In this document: piece by piece, positions 28,737-38,690 of the stretch | Position numbering within the stretch: position 1 is the stretch's first letter | Layout: each line of letters begins with the position of its first letter | Source: Bacillus paralicheniformis | GTDB taxonomy: Bacteria > Bacillota > Bacilli > Bacillales > Bacillaceae | DNA length: 64,000 bases | Direction of reading: 5' to 3' | Assembly: GCF_001042485.2 (NCBI RefSeq) | Contig: NZ_LBMN02000036.1 | Location: 62,001 to 126,000, forward strand | The notes under the pieces: model-generated | Databases searched by the model: none | Told to the model about the DNA's origin: nothing | What the model saw: only the letters and a program-made list of their open reading frames with translations | Made by a program: the position numbers and the translations under genes

Positions 28737-28763
28737 ATTTAACCTCCAAAACAGCTGATCTTT

Positions 28764-30032
28764 TCACCGTTCATAATCACACCAATTCATAATAAACAGG
28801 CTGATGATTTTGGCTGACTGAATCAGGGCGTCTTTTTCAATGTATTCATTTGCCTGGTGAGCCATTTTCGTTTCTCCCGGACCGAAGACGATGACAGGGG
28901 TGCCTCCGGCGTGCGACAATATTCCGCCGTCTGTCGCCCACGGGGAAGCTTCGATTAGGGGATCGTTTGCCGTGATGGTTTGATAGGCGGATTTCAGCAC
29001 TTTCGTCAGTTCATGGTCTTCAGCCAAATCGTTTGGGAGCCACATGGCGCCGAACCATTCTATGTCAACAGGGTAGTGTTTAAACCATTCATCATGGTAT
29101 TGAAGATCATTGAGCCAGTTTTCAAACTCGGACTGGACGGCTTCAGGAGATTCGTTCGGAGCGATTCCGCACCTTCCTTCCAGTGTCACCGTGTCAGCGA
29201 CCGATGAAGGCCATGCGCCTCCTTTGATCGTGCCGATGTTAATCGGAACCGGAATCGGGATATTGTCATACAAAGAATCTGTTATTCTCTTATTCCTGAC
29301 CTGTTCAAGCTGGCGAAGCGACTGGATGACAAGCATGCTTTTTTCAATGGCGCTGACACCTTCATATCTTGTGCCGCCGTGTGCAGAAAGCCCTTTGACC
29401 GTGATTCTGAACCACATCGACCCCTGCTGCTTAATAAACATTTTCATATTTGTCGGCTCGGGAATCAAAGCGCCGTCCGCCTTGTAGCCCCTCATGACGG
29501 CCGCCAGCGTCCCGGCTCCGCCACACTCCTCGTCTACGACACTTTGAAAAATCAGGTCTCCTTTTAAGTGAACCCCGCATTGCTCCAGCGCTTCCATCGC
29601 CATTAAAAGAGCCGTATTGCCGCCTTTCATGTCAGTTGTGCCCCGGCCGTATATCCGTCCTTGCTTCATGACCGGCTGAAAAGGCTCCGTCTCCCAGTCT
29701 TTTCTGTTTCCTTCAGGCACGACATCGATGTGTCCGTTTAAGATCAGCGATTTCCCGCCGCCCTTTCCTCTTTTGACAGCCGTAATATTCGGGCTTTCTT
29801 TAAAGCTTGTTCTGTCTGATTTAAACAGCGGGTGCTGTTCCAATTGCTTCATGCTCGGCTCCCAGACATCGATTTCAGCTTCGAATTGCCTCAGTTTCTC
29901 CAGGACGACAGCTTGGGCGGTAAATTCACTGCCCATTGTGCTTTTTTCTCCGACGAGTTTTTTCAAAAGGCGAACCGCTTTTTTCTCGTGCGAATCGATC
30001 CAATCGCACACCTTTCTCTCTATGTTCTCCAT
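28764..30032 (-). CDS. yodQ: M20-family amidohydrolase/deacylase YodQ
   Basis: 422 residues from the ATG at 30,032, 6 bases after AGAGGAGG; a longer frame upstream lacks a ribosome site and homology. M20 metal site: [11 protein letters not shown] (His, Asp), [22 protein letters not shown], then [13 protein letters not shown] in the lid domain and a late His in MAHQANEY. Annotated relatives include acetylornithine deacetylases and N-formyl/N-acyl hydrolases. In this operon it probably removes an acyl group from a lysine-degradation intermediate. It ends 27 bases before ablB. Confidence 0.9.
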   Translation of the reverse strand: MENIERKVCDWIDSHEKKAVRLLKKLVGEKSTMGSEFTAQAVVLEKLRQFEAEIDVWEPSMKQLEQHPLFKSDRTSFKESPNITAVKRGKGGGKSLILNGHIDVVPEGNRKDWETEPFQPVMKQGRIYGRGTTDMKGGNTALLMAMEALEQCGVHLKGDLIFQSVVDEECGGAGTLAAVMRGYKADGALIPEPTNMKMFIKQQGSMWFRITVKGLSAHGGTRYEGVSAIEKSMLVIQSLRQLEQVRNKRITDSLYDNIPIPVPINIGTIKGGAWPSSVADTVTLEGRCGIAPNESPEAVQSEFENWLNDLQYHDEWFKHYPVDIEWFGAMWLPNDLAEDHELTKVLKSAYQTITANDPLIEASPWATDGGILSHAGGTPVIVFGPGETKMAHQANEYIEKDALIQSAKIISLFIMNWCDYER

Positions 30033-30045
30033 CCAATTCCTCCTC

Positions 30046-30699
30046 TTACGAAAGCGGCAGTTCGATCCGGACCTTTCCATCCGTCAGCCGCAGCACATCA
30101 TCAAGATCCTCTTCATTCATCAGCTCTTTTAATACAAAGCCGCCGCTGTCAATGGTGATCACGGCTTTTTCTGTAATCACCATGTCAACGCAGCCTTTTG
30201 CAGTCAGTGGCAGAGTGCAGTCGGCGACAAGTTTGGGGGCGCCGTTTTTATCGGTATGGCTCATCACGACAATGACTTTTTTCGCCTTTTGGGCAAGCTC
30301 CATCGCCCCTCCCATTCCAGGAACCTTTTTGCCGGGGACGATCCAGTTGGCCAGATCCCCTGACTGGCTGACCTGCAGAGAACCAAGAATCGTGACATCA
30401 ATCGCGCCCTTTCTGATCATGCCGAACGACAGAGCCGAATCAAAATAAGAAGCGCCTTTTACTACGGTGACAGGCCAGCCTGCCGCATTGCAAAGATTCT
30501 CATCTTCCCTTCCTTTTTCAGGCGACTCGCCGATGCCGAGAAGCCCGTTTTCAGATTGGATCATAACGGAAGTGCCCGGATCTAAAAAATTGGGAACTAA
30601 AGACGGAATGCCGATGCCCAGATTGACAATCATTCCGCTTTTGATTTCGCGGGCCGCCCGTTTTGCAATTCTCTCCCGCTCTATGACTCCCAAACCCAT
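30046..30699 (-). CDS. yodR: 3-oxoacid-type CoA-transferase subunit B
   Basis: 217 residues, ATG after GGAAGGGGTGA within the end of yodS (19-base overlap). CoA-transferase B features: [16 protein letters not shown], the catalytic glutamate in [10 protein letters not shown], and [16 protein letters not shown]. It pairs with YodS to move CoA between short-chain acids, as expected for the later steps of lysine degradation through acetoacetate-like acids. Translational coupling with yodS suggests equal amounts of the subunits. Confidence 0.93.
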   Translation of the reverse strand: MGLGVIERERIAKRAAREIKSGMIVNLGIGIPSLVPNFLDPGTSVMIQSENGLLGIGESPEKGREDENLCNAAGWPVTVVKGASYFDSALSFGMIRKGAIDVTILGSLQVSQSGDLANWIVPGKKVPGMGGAMELAQKAKKVIVVMSHTDKNGAPKLVADCTLPLTAKGCVDMVITEKAVITIDSGGFVLKELMNEEDLDDVLRLTDGKVRIELPLS

Positions 30700-31373
30700 T
30701 TCCAGTTCACCCCTTCCGTTTCAGCGACACCTTCGACAAAAACACCGGGTGTTACAATTTCTTCTTCATCCAGCTCTCCCAGGGGAACGATCCGCTCCAC
30801 TTCGGCAAATGTCCGATCAGCAGCCATCGCCATAAGCGGGTTCATGTTACGCGCCGTTTTGTCGTAGATGATATTGCCGAATTCATCGGCGGTTTTCCCA
30901 TAAATAAAAGCGTATTCCGCACTCAGCGCTTCTTCGGCAAGGTATGCACGACCATTCAAAGAAACGATCTTCTTTCCTTGACGCACCATGTCATTATCGA
31001 TCCCAATATCGGTCAAAATGCCGCCAAGACCTGTGCCGCCCGCACGGATTCTTTCCGCGAGCGTCCCTTGCGGTGAAAATTCAACGGCGAGAAAACCGTC
31101 AGTCATTTGTTTTCCCGCAACGGGATTTGATCCGATATGGGAAGCGATCAGCCGCCTTACGCGGTTATTGACGATTAATGGCCCGATGCCGATGCCGGGA
31201 AAGCCTGCGTCATTGCATATGACCGTTAAATTTTTTACGCCTTTTTTCAAAATCGCACTGATGAAAGAAGGCGGTGAACCGACTCCCCCAAATCCGCCAA
31301 ACATGACGGTCGCTTCGTCTTTCAAATCGGCAATCGCATCTTCAACAGCAATTCGTTTGTTCAGGACCGTCAT
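30681..31373 (-). CDS. yodS: 3-oxoacid-type CoA-transferase subunit A
   Basis: 230 residues. The CoA-transferase A motif is visible: VMFGGFGGVGSPPSFI, NLTVICNDAGFPG, IGSNPVAGKQM, EFSPQGTLAERIRAGG. The start ATG overlaps the yodT stop (ATGA), and the 3' end overlaps yodR, so the genes form a tightly coupled unit. It forms the alpha part of the YodRS transferase. Confidence 0.93.
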   Translation of the reverse strand: MTVLNKRIAVEDAIADLKDEATVMFGGFGGVGSPPSFISAILKKGVKNLTVICNDAGFPGIGIGPLIVNNRVRRLIASHIGSNPVAGKQMTDGFLAVEFSPQGTLAERIRAGGTGLGGILTDIGIDNDMVRQGKKIVSLNGRAYLAEEALSAEYAFIYGKTADEFGNIIYDKTARNMNPLMAMAADRTFAEVERIVPLGELDEEEIVTPGVFVEGVAETEGVNWKWVWES

Positions 31374-32710
31374 CTTTCGCGTATCACCTTTTCTGCTTGT
31401 TTTTCAATCTCGTGTACCGCATGTTTAAATATATGAATAAGTTCTTCCAGCTCTTGATCCGATATCGTAAGGGGCGGCGCAATGATGACCGCATCTCCCC
31501 CGCCGCCGTCAATGCCCGCCTGGGACGGATAAAGAAGCAGGCCTCTTTTTTTCGCTTCGGAAATGACGAGAGCCGACACCGGCATTGATGAAGGAAATGT
31601 CTTTTTGCTTTTTCGATCGGCGACAAATTCAATCCCGATAAGAAGCCCCTTGCCCCGAACGTCGCCAATGATGCTCGACTGTTTCATGATTTCTTTCAGC
31701 ATCTTTTTCAGCTTTTCCCCTTTTATCCTGGCTTGTTTGACAAGATCGTGCTTCAGAATGTAGCGGAGAACGGCGAGCGCCGCACGGGTTGAAAAAGGGT
31801 TTGCGCTGTACGTATGTCCGCTCATGATGACTCCTGAGCCGTTTTTGACCGTTTCCATGATGTCATCGGATATGACAGCTGCGGCAATCGGTGAATACCC
31901 TGCGCTCATCCCCTTGCCGAGTACGGCAATATCCGGGGTCACACCCCAATGTTCAATCGCCAGCAACCGGCCGGTTCTTCCCATCCCACTCATGACTTCA
32001 TCCGCAATAAAAAGAATTTCATTTTCTTCGCAAATCTTTTTTACTTTTTTGTAATAACCATCGGGCGCTGTTATGGCTGCTCCAGCAGCCCCGATGACGG
32101 GTTCGGCCACGAAGCCCGCGATAAATTGCTTGCCGATCCTTTTAATGGCGAGCTCGATTTCTTTCACGCACGCTTCCTGGCAGTCGGGATGAGAAAGCCG
32201 GCATCTGTAGCAGTTTGGCGCGGAAGCGGCGGGATACTTGTGCAGCATGTGCGTAAACCTGTAGCGGCGCTCATAAAATCCCGACAGCGACAGGGCTCCG
32301 TTTGTAATTCCGTGATAGCTGTTCCATCTTGAAAGGAAAATCGTTTTGTCGTTTTGTCCTTTTTCCTGCCAGTATTGAACGGCGATTTTCATGGCGGTTT
32401 CAACAGCTTCCGACCCGCTGTTGACAAAAAAAGACCAATTCAGATCACCCGGCAGCCATTCAGCAAGGAGTTCGGCAAGCTGTTCAGCTGGTTCACTCGT
32501 AAACTATGAACGGTAGACAAATGAAACGAAATCAAGCTGCTCTTTGAGAGAATCAATCACTTCTTGTACACCGTGCCCGAGATTGCAGGTAACAGCCCCC
32601 GAACAGCCGTCAAGGTACCGTTTTCCGGAATTGTCGACAATCCAGCTTCCTTTTGCATACTGAACGACCGGATAGCTTGCGTGCAAATCCGGCTTAATCA
32701 AAAATGACAT
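31370..32710 (-). pseudogene. yodT: Class III aminotransferase YodT with in-frame amber stop
   Basis: The whole reading frame (447 codons) is intact in one register, except for TAG at 32,504-32,506 after 68 codons. The conceptual product reads VYRS-stop-FTSEPAEQLAELL; B. subtilis YodT, as I recall it, has a Gln in this place, so a CAG to TAG change explains it. Downstream features are complete: NSGSEAVETAMKIA for PLP phosphate, IADEVMSGMGRTG, and the PLP lysine in VLGKGMSAGYSP. It would transaminate an amino acid of the lysine pathway. It is the first gene of the operon. A restart at an internal ATG (32,392) would lack the N-terminal third of the fold's first segment. Confidence 0.88.
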
Positions 32711-32750
32711 GAAAACATCCCCCCTTCCCCAATGAGAGGTTTTTCTTTAC

Positions 32751-32773
32751 ATTATATGAATGGGGAAAAGGCG
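32751..32773 (-). promoter_or_regulatory. Possible SigE promoter of the yodT-kamA operon
   Basis: On the minus strand CATATAAT (32,751-32,758) is close to the SigE -10 CATACAAT. A weak GAAT-type -35 lies about 14 bases upstream. The B. subtilis operon is known to be SigE-dependent. The -35 match is poor. Confidence 0.4.
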
Positions 32774-32819
32774 GCATTCTCTTTTCAAGTGAAATGGTTG
32801 ATTTCGGAGCGTAAACAAA

Positions 32820-32847
32820 AAAATAAAAGGACATGTCCTTTTATTTT
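32820..32847 (-). terminator. Terminator of the MFS gene
   Basis: A 28-base perfect palindrome, AAAATAAAAGGACA/TGTCCTTTTATTTT, 15 bases past the MFS stop codon. It is symmetrical and separates the MFS gene from the yodT operon. Confidence 0.85.
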
Positions 32848-32862
32848 TCCAAGCGCGCTTAT

Positions 32863-34098
32863 TCACATTGACGTTTTGTCCTGCAAAGCAACGGTTTCCT
32901 TCATCTGTTTTTCCCATAAATAAAATGATCTCATCATCGAAAACGCAGCAAACGGCGCGGGCAGTGCGACGATGAGGAATAAATATTCGGGACTGACAGC
33001 ATCCGACAACATTCCCGCGGCCGCATAGCCGAGCGGCATAAAAGCGCTGTTGACCGCAAAAAAAGCGCCCAGCGATCTGCCTCTGTTTTCACCTTCCGTT
33101 ACCCTTTGCAAGTAACCTTCAATATAGATGTTGACTACGCCGCTGATCATTCCGATGACGATCAAAATCGCGGCGCCGAGCACGACATGATTAATCCAGC
33201 CTAGAGGCGACAAAAGCAGGCCGAAAATCAGCATTAAAGCGGGCACAGCAGCTTTTGCGTGCTCCGGTTTTGCGATAAAAGACAAGAAAAGCGCCGCAGA
33301 CAGCGTCCCGCACGCCCAAAATGATTGAAAAGCGCCGCCCAGCCAAGCCTGATCTTTTAATAATAGCGAGGTCCAAATGACGATATATATTGGAAAACCG
33401 CTGAATACAAGCTGCTGTATGCTCGTCCCATACAACAAATACTTGAGCGGCTTATTTTGAAGCAAGCTTGTAAAACCGCTGAACAATTGTTTGTTTGTAA
33501 AAGGAATACGCTTTTGGCTGCCCCTTTTATCTTTGATTCTCCACTCCAAAAAGATGGATAGGAAGGAGAGGCTTCCGCACAGCACCCATAACCAGCCGAA
33601 ATGCAGAAAGGAAAACAGAACCCCTGTGACAAGCGGAACGATCACTTGGATAAGCTGTGTGATCACTTCTTGAAATGCGATTCCTTTTTCAATTTGTTCT
33701 TTCCTCAGTGTATCCGGCAAGAGCGATCTTGCAGCAGGTTCGATTGCGGTCAAACATGCCGATACAATCACCCTTGCAACCGCCAGTAACATAACTGAAC
33801 TCATGCCTGACAGCGCCAAAAATCCGATTATTAAAAATACAGTTGAAATGATCATATCTGAAGCCGCAATCAATTTCCCCCTGTGAAACCTGTCGGACAG
33901 CCAGCCTGTAAACGGCGATATCAAAATCGAGACAGTCAGCCCGATGCCGATCACGACGCTTCCCGAAAGGGCGCTTCCGGTTTCAGCTAAAGACCACCAT
34001 ACCAATGAATAATAGAAAAGAACCGAACTAAAGAGCGATAAAAACGTTCCAGACCACAGTCTGAAAAAGTCCCCTTTAATGACCCAAGCATATTTCAA
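32863..34098 (-). CDS. MFS transporter
   Basis: 411 residues with 12 predicted membrane helices and the MFS motif A between helices 2 and 3 (GWLSDRFHRGKLI). General type: MFS_3 / drug-efflux-like (YfiS-like in kind). The substrate is unknown. G+C-rich codon use matches the chromosome. It is transcribed toward the yodT operon but has its own terminator. ATG follows GGGGGAGAAACTTTGAA. Confidence 0.88.
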   Translation of the reverse strand: MKYAWVIKGDFFRLWSGTFLSLFSSVLFYYSLVWWSLAETGSALSGSVVIGIGLTVSILISPFTGWLSDRFHRGKLIAASDMIISTVFLIIGFLALSGMSSVMLLAVARVIVSACLTAIEPAARSLLPDTLRKEQIEKGIAFQEVITQLIQVIVPLVTGVLFSFLHFGWLWVLCGSLSFLSIFLEWRIKDKRGSQKRIPFTNKQLFSGFTSLLQNKPLKYLLYGTSIQQLVFSGFPIYIVIWTSLLLKDQAWLGGAFQSFWACGTLSAALFLSFIAKPEHAKAAVPALMLIFGLLLSPLGWINHVVLGAAILIVIGMISGVVNIYIEGYLQRVTEGENRGRSLGAFFAVNSAFMPLGYAAAGMLSDAVSPEYLFLIVALPAPFAAFSMMRSFYLWEKQMKETVALQDKTSM

Positions 34099-34237
34099 AG
34101 TTTCTCCCCCGTTTGTCCGATATTTTCACCTCATGATTATATTACATATATATGTAAAATTTTACAACAAAAACAAAAAAACCTTCCGGATGGAAGGCTT
34201 TGTGAGCATGTCAAGCGACCGGGCGTTGGGCTTTTAG

Positions 34238-34366
34238 CTAGCAAATGAAAGCCGCACCGACAATGATGAGCAAAATAAAGAGGACAACGATGAGCACAAA
34301 TGTGTTTCTGCCGTGAAACCCGTAGCCGTATCCTCCAGTAGGACAGCAATAATGGGAGTAATGCAC
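34238..34366 (-). CDS. YjcZ-family small sporulation-type membrane protein
   Basis: 42 residues, GTG start 6 bases after GAAAGGATGAT. The polar aromatic N-terminus [20 protein letters not shown] is followed by one membrane helix ([19 protein letters not shown]). This is the plan of the YjcZ/YoyF family of tiny Bacillus proteins found in spores. Its function is unknown. A hairpin with an A/T-rich flank (CCTTCCGGATGGAAGG near 34,180-34,198) lies downstream as a likely terminator. Confidence 0.85.
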   Translation of the reverse strand: MHYSHYCCPTGGYGYGFHGRNTFVLIVVLFILLIIVGAAFIC

Positions 34367-34446
34367 AGGCTTATCATCCTTTCGTATAAAGTCTACACCC
34401 CAGCCTATGCAGGCCAAGTCCCAATTGGTATGTGCACCTGCCTACT

Positions 34447-35214
34447 TTATTCGAACAAATATTTAAATATCGTCGTAAGCTTTCCCTTCTGCTGAAAACC
34501 CAGCTTTTCATAAAACGTTTTCACCTGATCGCTTCCCGAAGTCACAAGATAGCACGATTCCATGCTCGATTGTTTGGCAGCGACGAGCATCTGCTTGATA
34601 AGGCCCGATCCATAGCCTTTCCGCTGATAAGGCTCCAAAATGGCGACTTCCTCGATTTTAGCAACGTTTTCGTCCTGATCGAGATAAAGCTCGGCACATC
34701 CAATCGGTTCTCCTTCTTCCGAGTAGCAGACACACAGCTGAATGATGCCTTCCTCGTAAAAACGATACTTGCGCAGCAGCTTTTCCTTCGCAAACGCTTC
34801 ATTGATCGACAACGAATCATAAGCCTGCATGATGCGGCAGCCGTCAATGAGAGATTTCTTCGTCCCCCATTCTGCCCGCACAGGGGAAACTCCTTTCCAA
34901 TCTGCAAGCCGGATCGAATAAAACAATTCTTCATCAAGAATGTATCCAAGATCAAAGAGCGACTTTTTCATTGTGAAAGGGAGATCGCGGTTAAAAGAGC
35001 TTTTCACATGAATATAATTTCGGTTTAAAATATCGGGTACCCGAACGAGCAGGGAGTACAGCTCTCTCAGCGGAAATTCGTCCTGCAGCTGCAGAAAATG
35101 AGATGAAAACATTTGCGGGATCTGGTCATCTGTGTATATATGATAATGCGACTCAACTTTTTTGCTGCATGTCAGCATTAAATAACGGTCTTCTGTGTTT
35201 GAAATGGATGTCAC
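34447..35214 (-). CDS. GNAT-family N-acetyltransferase
   Basis: 255 residues from the GTG at 35,214, preceded by AGAAAAGAGG; a longer upstream frame has neither start nor ribosome site. The C-terminal half (about 130-250) is a GNAT fold: IQLCVCYSEEGEPIGCAELYL, IEEVAILEPYQRKGYGSGLI (acetyl-CoA loop RKGYGSG), and CYLVTSGSDQVKTFYEKLGF. The N-terminal half is a less conserved GNAT-like domain. Substrate unknown. A TATAAT box at 35,243-35,248 (minus strand) could be its -10 element. Confidence 0.85.
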   Translation of the reverse strand: MTSISNTEDRYLMLTCSKKVESHYHIYTDDQIPQMFSSHFLQLQDEFPLRELYSLLVRVPDILNRNYIHVKSSFNRDLPFTMKKSLFDLGYILDEELFYSIRLADWKGVSPVRAEWGTKKSLIDGCRIMQAYDSLSINEAFAKEKLLRKYRFYEEGIIQLCVCYSEEGEPIGCAELYLDQDENVAKIEEVAILEPYQRKGYGSGLIKQMLVAAKQSSMESCYLVTSGSDQVKTFYEKLGFQQKGKLTTIFKYLFE

Positions 35215-35559
35215 AACGGCTGCCTCTTTTCTAAGATGTTCTATTATATTGTTTTTCGCTTTCAGAGCAGAAAATCCTCTAAAAAAGATGACTCTTTGAA
35301 AGAAAGGATCATCTGAACATGCTGCTCTTCTCGGCTTTCTTCTCCGGATTTCGTGCGTTCTTTCAAATCTGGGTTTACCTTCCATTGTATAGGTCCTTAT
35401 TGATAATTAAAAGAACTTACGACTTGTTCCCCTGTTTGTTTAATTACATTTTTCCAAAAATTTATCATAGGTCGTATGAATGCTCAGTATATTTGTACTT
35501 ATCCAACATAAACACGTAATTGTTATATTATATCCTATACTATGATCATATAAAACCAG
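35215..35559. other. Intergenic stretch between the GNAT gene and gajB
   Basis: It holds the likely GNAT promoter (TATAAT at 35,243-35,248, minus strand) and otherwise A+T-rich sequence. No gene or clear terminator is seen. The base composition changes here from chromosome-like to A+T-rich, which marks the left edge of the Gabija island. Confidence 0.5.
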
Positions 35560-36936
35560 TTAAAAAGCTCTAGTATAGGTTTTTAGCTCTTCTATGCCTA
35601 GTTCATTAAATTTTTCATGGATGTATTTATGGCCATACTTTTTTTCTACCTCAGTTGTAACCATTATAGTTAAATCCCGTTTAGAGCGAGTAAGTCCTAC
35701 ATATAAATAGTTCATCATTTTATTGTGATCAACAACTTTTTTAAATAAATACGGAGCAAGCTCAGTGGAAATTATAAACAAACAATTATAGCCTTCTAAT
35801 CCTTTGATAGCATCAATAGAATCTACTAATGTCCCAGGTTCTACTGTTAATATATTCCTATATGAATCCACAGCAGATCTAATTTTTCCTTTATCTTTAT
35901 AATTTAGAACTATTGAAAGATCGTGCTCAAGTTCAGCAAAGATATATTCAGTAGCTTTGTTATTTTTCATAGCGTTAGCTGTCTTTTTTAAAAGTACATA
36001 AGCCACTAGATCTAAGTTTTTCTCTTTAATAGAAGATGCTTTAAGTGCTAAGGACTTTAGTTCGTAAAATAATAAGTTTTCTGATTTATTTTTATCTACT
36101 CGATGAGTCTTAAATCTAGTGTTCTTTTGATAAATATAAGCCAAATCATACAAACCACTTTCAATTTCTTCTTGAATGCTGCAATTTGACTCTAATAAGT
36201 ATTGTAAGGTGCCTCCTTCATTTGTGGAAGTTTGCTGTTCTTCTGTTGGAATGAAACTATTAGAAAAATCAACATGTGTACTAGGACAGCGGTGGTTCTC
36301 TGGTTTGTATTCAACAGTTAAATCACCCGAAATAATTTTCCGAAAAGCTCCTCTATTTCTAAGGTCTTGCTTAGGATCACCTATTAAATTAACATTGATA
36401 TCAAAATGCGCAAACATGGTTAATACTTCTGAAAGCTCTTTATCCATATCTTGTGCTTCATCTACATATATTGAATCTAAGTATCTAGACAACATTTTTA
36501 AAGCATTATCACGCCTGAGTTTTATCTTTACGGTATCATTGCTTTTGCCACAAAGAAGATATTTGGCTGTCTTTGTTACATCTTCTACATGTATTATATG
36601 TTCCTCTCTTAGTTCCTTTTTCTTTGTTGCTTTATAGGCAGGTTTAGAAGGAAGGGGGATCTGTGAAGCAGATTTATAAAGGTTTTTATAAATTAAGTGA
36701 TTAAAAGGATAAATCACTTCTTTTAACAAAAATGAATGTATAGTTTCAACCTTTAGTTGTCTAGGGATGTTCCCTTCTTTCTCTGTAATCTTTTCTTTTA
36801 TTCTATCTCTCGCAGCATTAGTGTAAGTGATAACGTATATTATTTTATTATCAGTAATCTCTTTAAGCCTTGATATCACGAGATCAGCCATTGAGGTTGT
36901 TTTTCCTGCACCAGCCCCAGCCACTACAATATACAC
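35560..36936 (-). CDS. gajB: Gabija system protein GajB (UvrD/PcrA-like helicase)
   Basis: 458 residues with superfamily 1 helicase motifs: Walker A AGAGAGKTTSM (residues 6-16), motif Ia VITYTNAARDRI, Walker B IYVDEAQDMDKE, motif III INLIGDPKQDLR, motif V IDAIKGLEGYNCLF, and motif VI YLYVGLTRSKRDLTI. The length fits GajB (about 490 in B. cereus VD045). It starts with GTG behind AGGAGA, 13 bases inside the end of gajA, so translation is coupled. GajB is thought to sense DNA ends or single strands made during phage attack and to activate GajA. A+T-rich codon use unlike the flanking chromosome suggests transfer. Confidence 0.92.
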   Translation of the reverse strand: MYIVVAGAGAGKTTSMADLVISRLKEITDNKIIYVITYTNAARDRIKEKITEKEGNIPRQLKVETIHSFLLKEVIYPFNHLIYKNLYKSASQIPLPSKPAYKATKKKELREEHIIHVEDVTKTAKYLLCGKSNDTVKIKLRRDNALKMLSRYLDSIYVDEAQDMDKELSEVLTMFAHFDINVNLIGDPKQDLRNRGAFRKIISGDLTVEYKPENHRCPSTHVDFSNSFIPTEEQQTSTNEGGTLQYLLESNCSIQEEIESGLYDLAYIYQKNTRFKTHRVDKNKSENLLFYELKSLALKASSIKEKNLDLVAYVLLKKTANAMKNNKATEYIFAELEHDLSIVLNYKDKGKIRSAVDSYRNILTVEPGTLVDSIDAIKGLEGYNCLFIISTELAPYLFKKVVDHNKMMNYLYVGLTRSKRDLTIMVTTEVEKKYGHKYIHEKFNELGIEELKTYTRAF

Positions 36937-38690
36937 ATTTTTTCTCCTGTTTTTAAAAAATGAATGACCTCGCTAATGTGATTTGGCATTACCACATCTT
37001 TTAATTCTTCAGTTTCTATGTCTTGACAAAAGTGTAACATAGTATCCATCTTTGCTCCCATCCACTTATCTGAAAGTTTTTCGTTAGTGTCAATATCTTC
37101 CCAGCCATACTTGGTAGAAAAGTACTTTTTTAGCTTTTGAAAATTATTACTTGTGTTTACGAATTCAGGTTCTAGGGTATACTCTTGTGTAGTTGTTATA
37201 TAAATGTTGGGATGATGATTATAAGTCTCATGATCTTCTTTTGCCTTAATTTGATTGTCAAAATCTCTAATTATACCGATTTTATGATTTGTATTTTGAT
37301 TCACTTTAAGCCATATATCAAGCATATTTTTAAAGCCCTTATGTAAAGAGATTACTTCAATATCATTTAACTGTTTCGTTTGTGTACTAAGGTAAGATTT
37401 GATAAGCATTTCCTCAGTAGGTCCTTCTACTAGAATGCACTTTCTTGAATAGAGAAACTTGAGAAAGTCCAAGTTAGGTTTTTTAGCCAAGTAATCTAAT
37501 TGATCACCTTCGAGTTCATTCTTTAGAGCATAAGTTTTTCCTTCTGCCACTATTGCTACATTCTTTAATTCAAGCTTATTAAGAAACTCTGAGCTATGTG
37601 TTGAAATAAATAGTTGTAGTTGGTGATTGTTACTCATCGTTGTATTTATAAAACTAGCTAAAAGGTGTTCATTGCTTACACTTAAATGAGCTTCGGGTTC
37701 TTCTATTGTTAATATATTTAAAGCTACATCACTTTCTATGCTTAAAGAATTCAACATGACAAATAAATAGATTAAGTTTCGATATCCTAAGCCCTGCGAA
37801 TTTAAATATTCATCGCCATAACCTAAACGAACATTATTTAATAAAGAACTCATTGAAGGAACATTCGGTAGCAAAGTAATCTTCCCAAAAAAATCTTTAG
37901 CATTTTCCAAGTCAGATGATTCCTGCCAATTAAATACTTCTTCTAAGCTACTAATGTTCTTTAAGTCATTGAAAAAAGTCTCATATGATTTTTCCACTTT
38001 CTTTTTGTCATCTGTATTCATCTTACTATGTAAGAGAGATACTAATGATTTAGAGCCTAGCTGTGAAGCTTTATTTGAAAAATCATCTCTTTCAGCAGCT
38101 AGTGCATTATATTTGAAGTAAGCCAGGTCCGTATAAGAAACCTTTTCATTGGTTGTGGGGATGATTGTTTGATGTTTATAAAACTCAATTGGTAGTAAAT
38201 TCATTTTTAAATCATCTATGGAATCAACATCTTTTAATATATCTGAGATGTGGCGAAGTAAATCTTGAGGATCTTCAACTTTATATTCATATTTTATAGT
38301 GAATGAGGGTGTATCATCGTCTAAATTATTTATCCAATTGCGAACATAATATTCTTCTGCAATTTTTTGGGGAGTAAGTGTTACTTCAACGCTTACAGAA
38401 GGTATATGGTCAATAAATTTATCAAGTTCACATACACTGCTTTTAATTTCTTCTAAATTTTCTTCTATGAAAGAATAATAGTCTTGCTTTGATGCACTAT
38501 TAATGTCTTGCCAACCGAGGTTTTTATTAACCGCTCCAATATCATGATTCATAAAAGGAAGCGTTATTGCTCTAAGAAGATTACTCTTACCACTATTATT
38601 ATCCCCAATTAAAATCACAACGTTATTGGTATCTAAATCGACTGTTCTTAAGTTTCGGTAATTATTTACCTTAATATTTGATATCTTCAA
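36924..38690 (-). CDS. gajA: Gabija system protein GajA (OLD-family ATPase/TOPRIM nuclease)
   Basis: 588 residues, TTG start 7 bases after AAAGGGG. N-terminal ABC-type ATPase: Walker A GDNNSGKS (29-36), the LGYRNLIYLF region, Walker B LTIEEPEAHLS, and the His switch in STHSSEFLNKL. C-terminal TOPRIM domain: CILVEGPTEE (metal-binding Glu) and IGIIRDFDNQ (DxD). This domain order and the adjacent UvrD-like gene define Gabija, where GajA nicks DNA and is restrained by NTPs in healthy cells. Length matches GajA (about 578). A TATAAT box lies on the minus strand about 35-40 bases before the start. Confidence 0.93.
   Translation of the reverse strand: MKISNIKVNNYRNLRTVDLDTNNVVILIGDNNSGKSNLLRAITLPFMNHDIGAVNKNLGWQDINSASKQDYYSFIEENLEEIKSSVCELDKFIDHIPSVSVEVTLTPQKIAEEYYVRNWINNLDDDTPSFTIKYEYKVEDPQDLLRHISDILKDVDSIDDLKMNLLPIEFYKHQTIIPTTNEKVSYTDLAYFKYNALAAERDDFSNKASQLGSKSLVSLLHSKMNTDDKKKVEKSYETFFNDLKNISSLEEVFNWQESSDLENAKDFFGKITLLPNVPSMSSLLNNVRLGYGDEYLNSQGLGYRNLIYLFVMLNSLSIESDVALNILTIEEPEAHLSVSNEHLLASFINTTMSNNHQLQLFISTHSSEFLNKLELKNVAIVAEGKTYALKNELEGDQLDYLAKKPNLDFLKFLYSRKCILVEGPTEEMLIKSYLSTQTKQLNDIEVISLHKGFKNMLDIWLKVNQNTNHKIGIIRDFDNQIKAKEDHETYNHHPNIYITTTQEYTLEPEFVNTSNNFQKLKKYFSTKYGWEDIDTNEKLSDKWMGAKMDTMLHFCQDIETEELKDVVMPNHISEVIHFLKTGEKMCIL

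Noticed and set aside
31370..32710. Programmed read-through or recoding of the yodT amber codon
   Set aside because: No special structure or context next to the TAG, and the homologue has a sense codon there; a simple nonsense mutation fits better.
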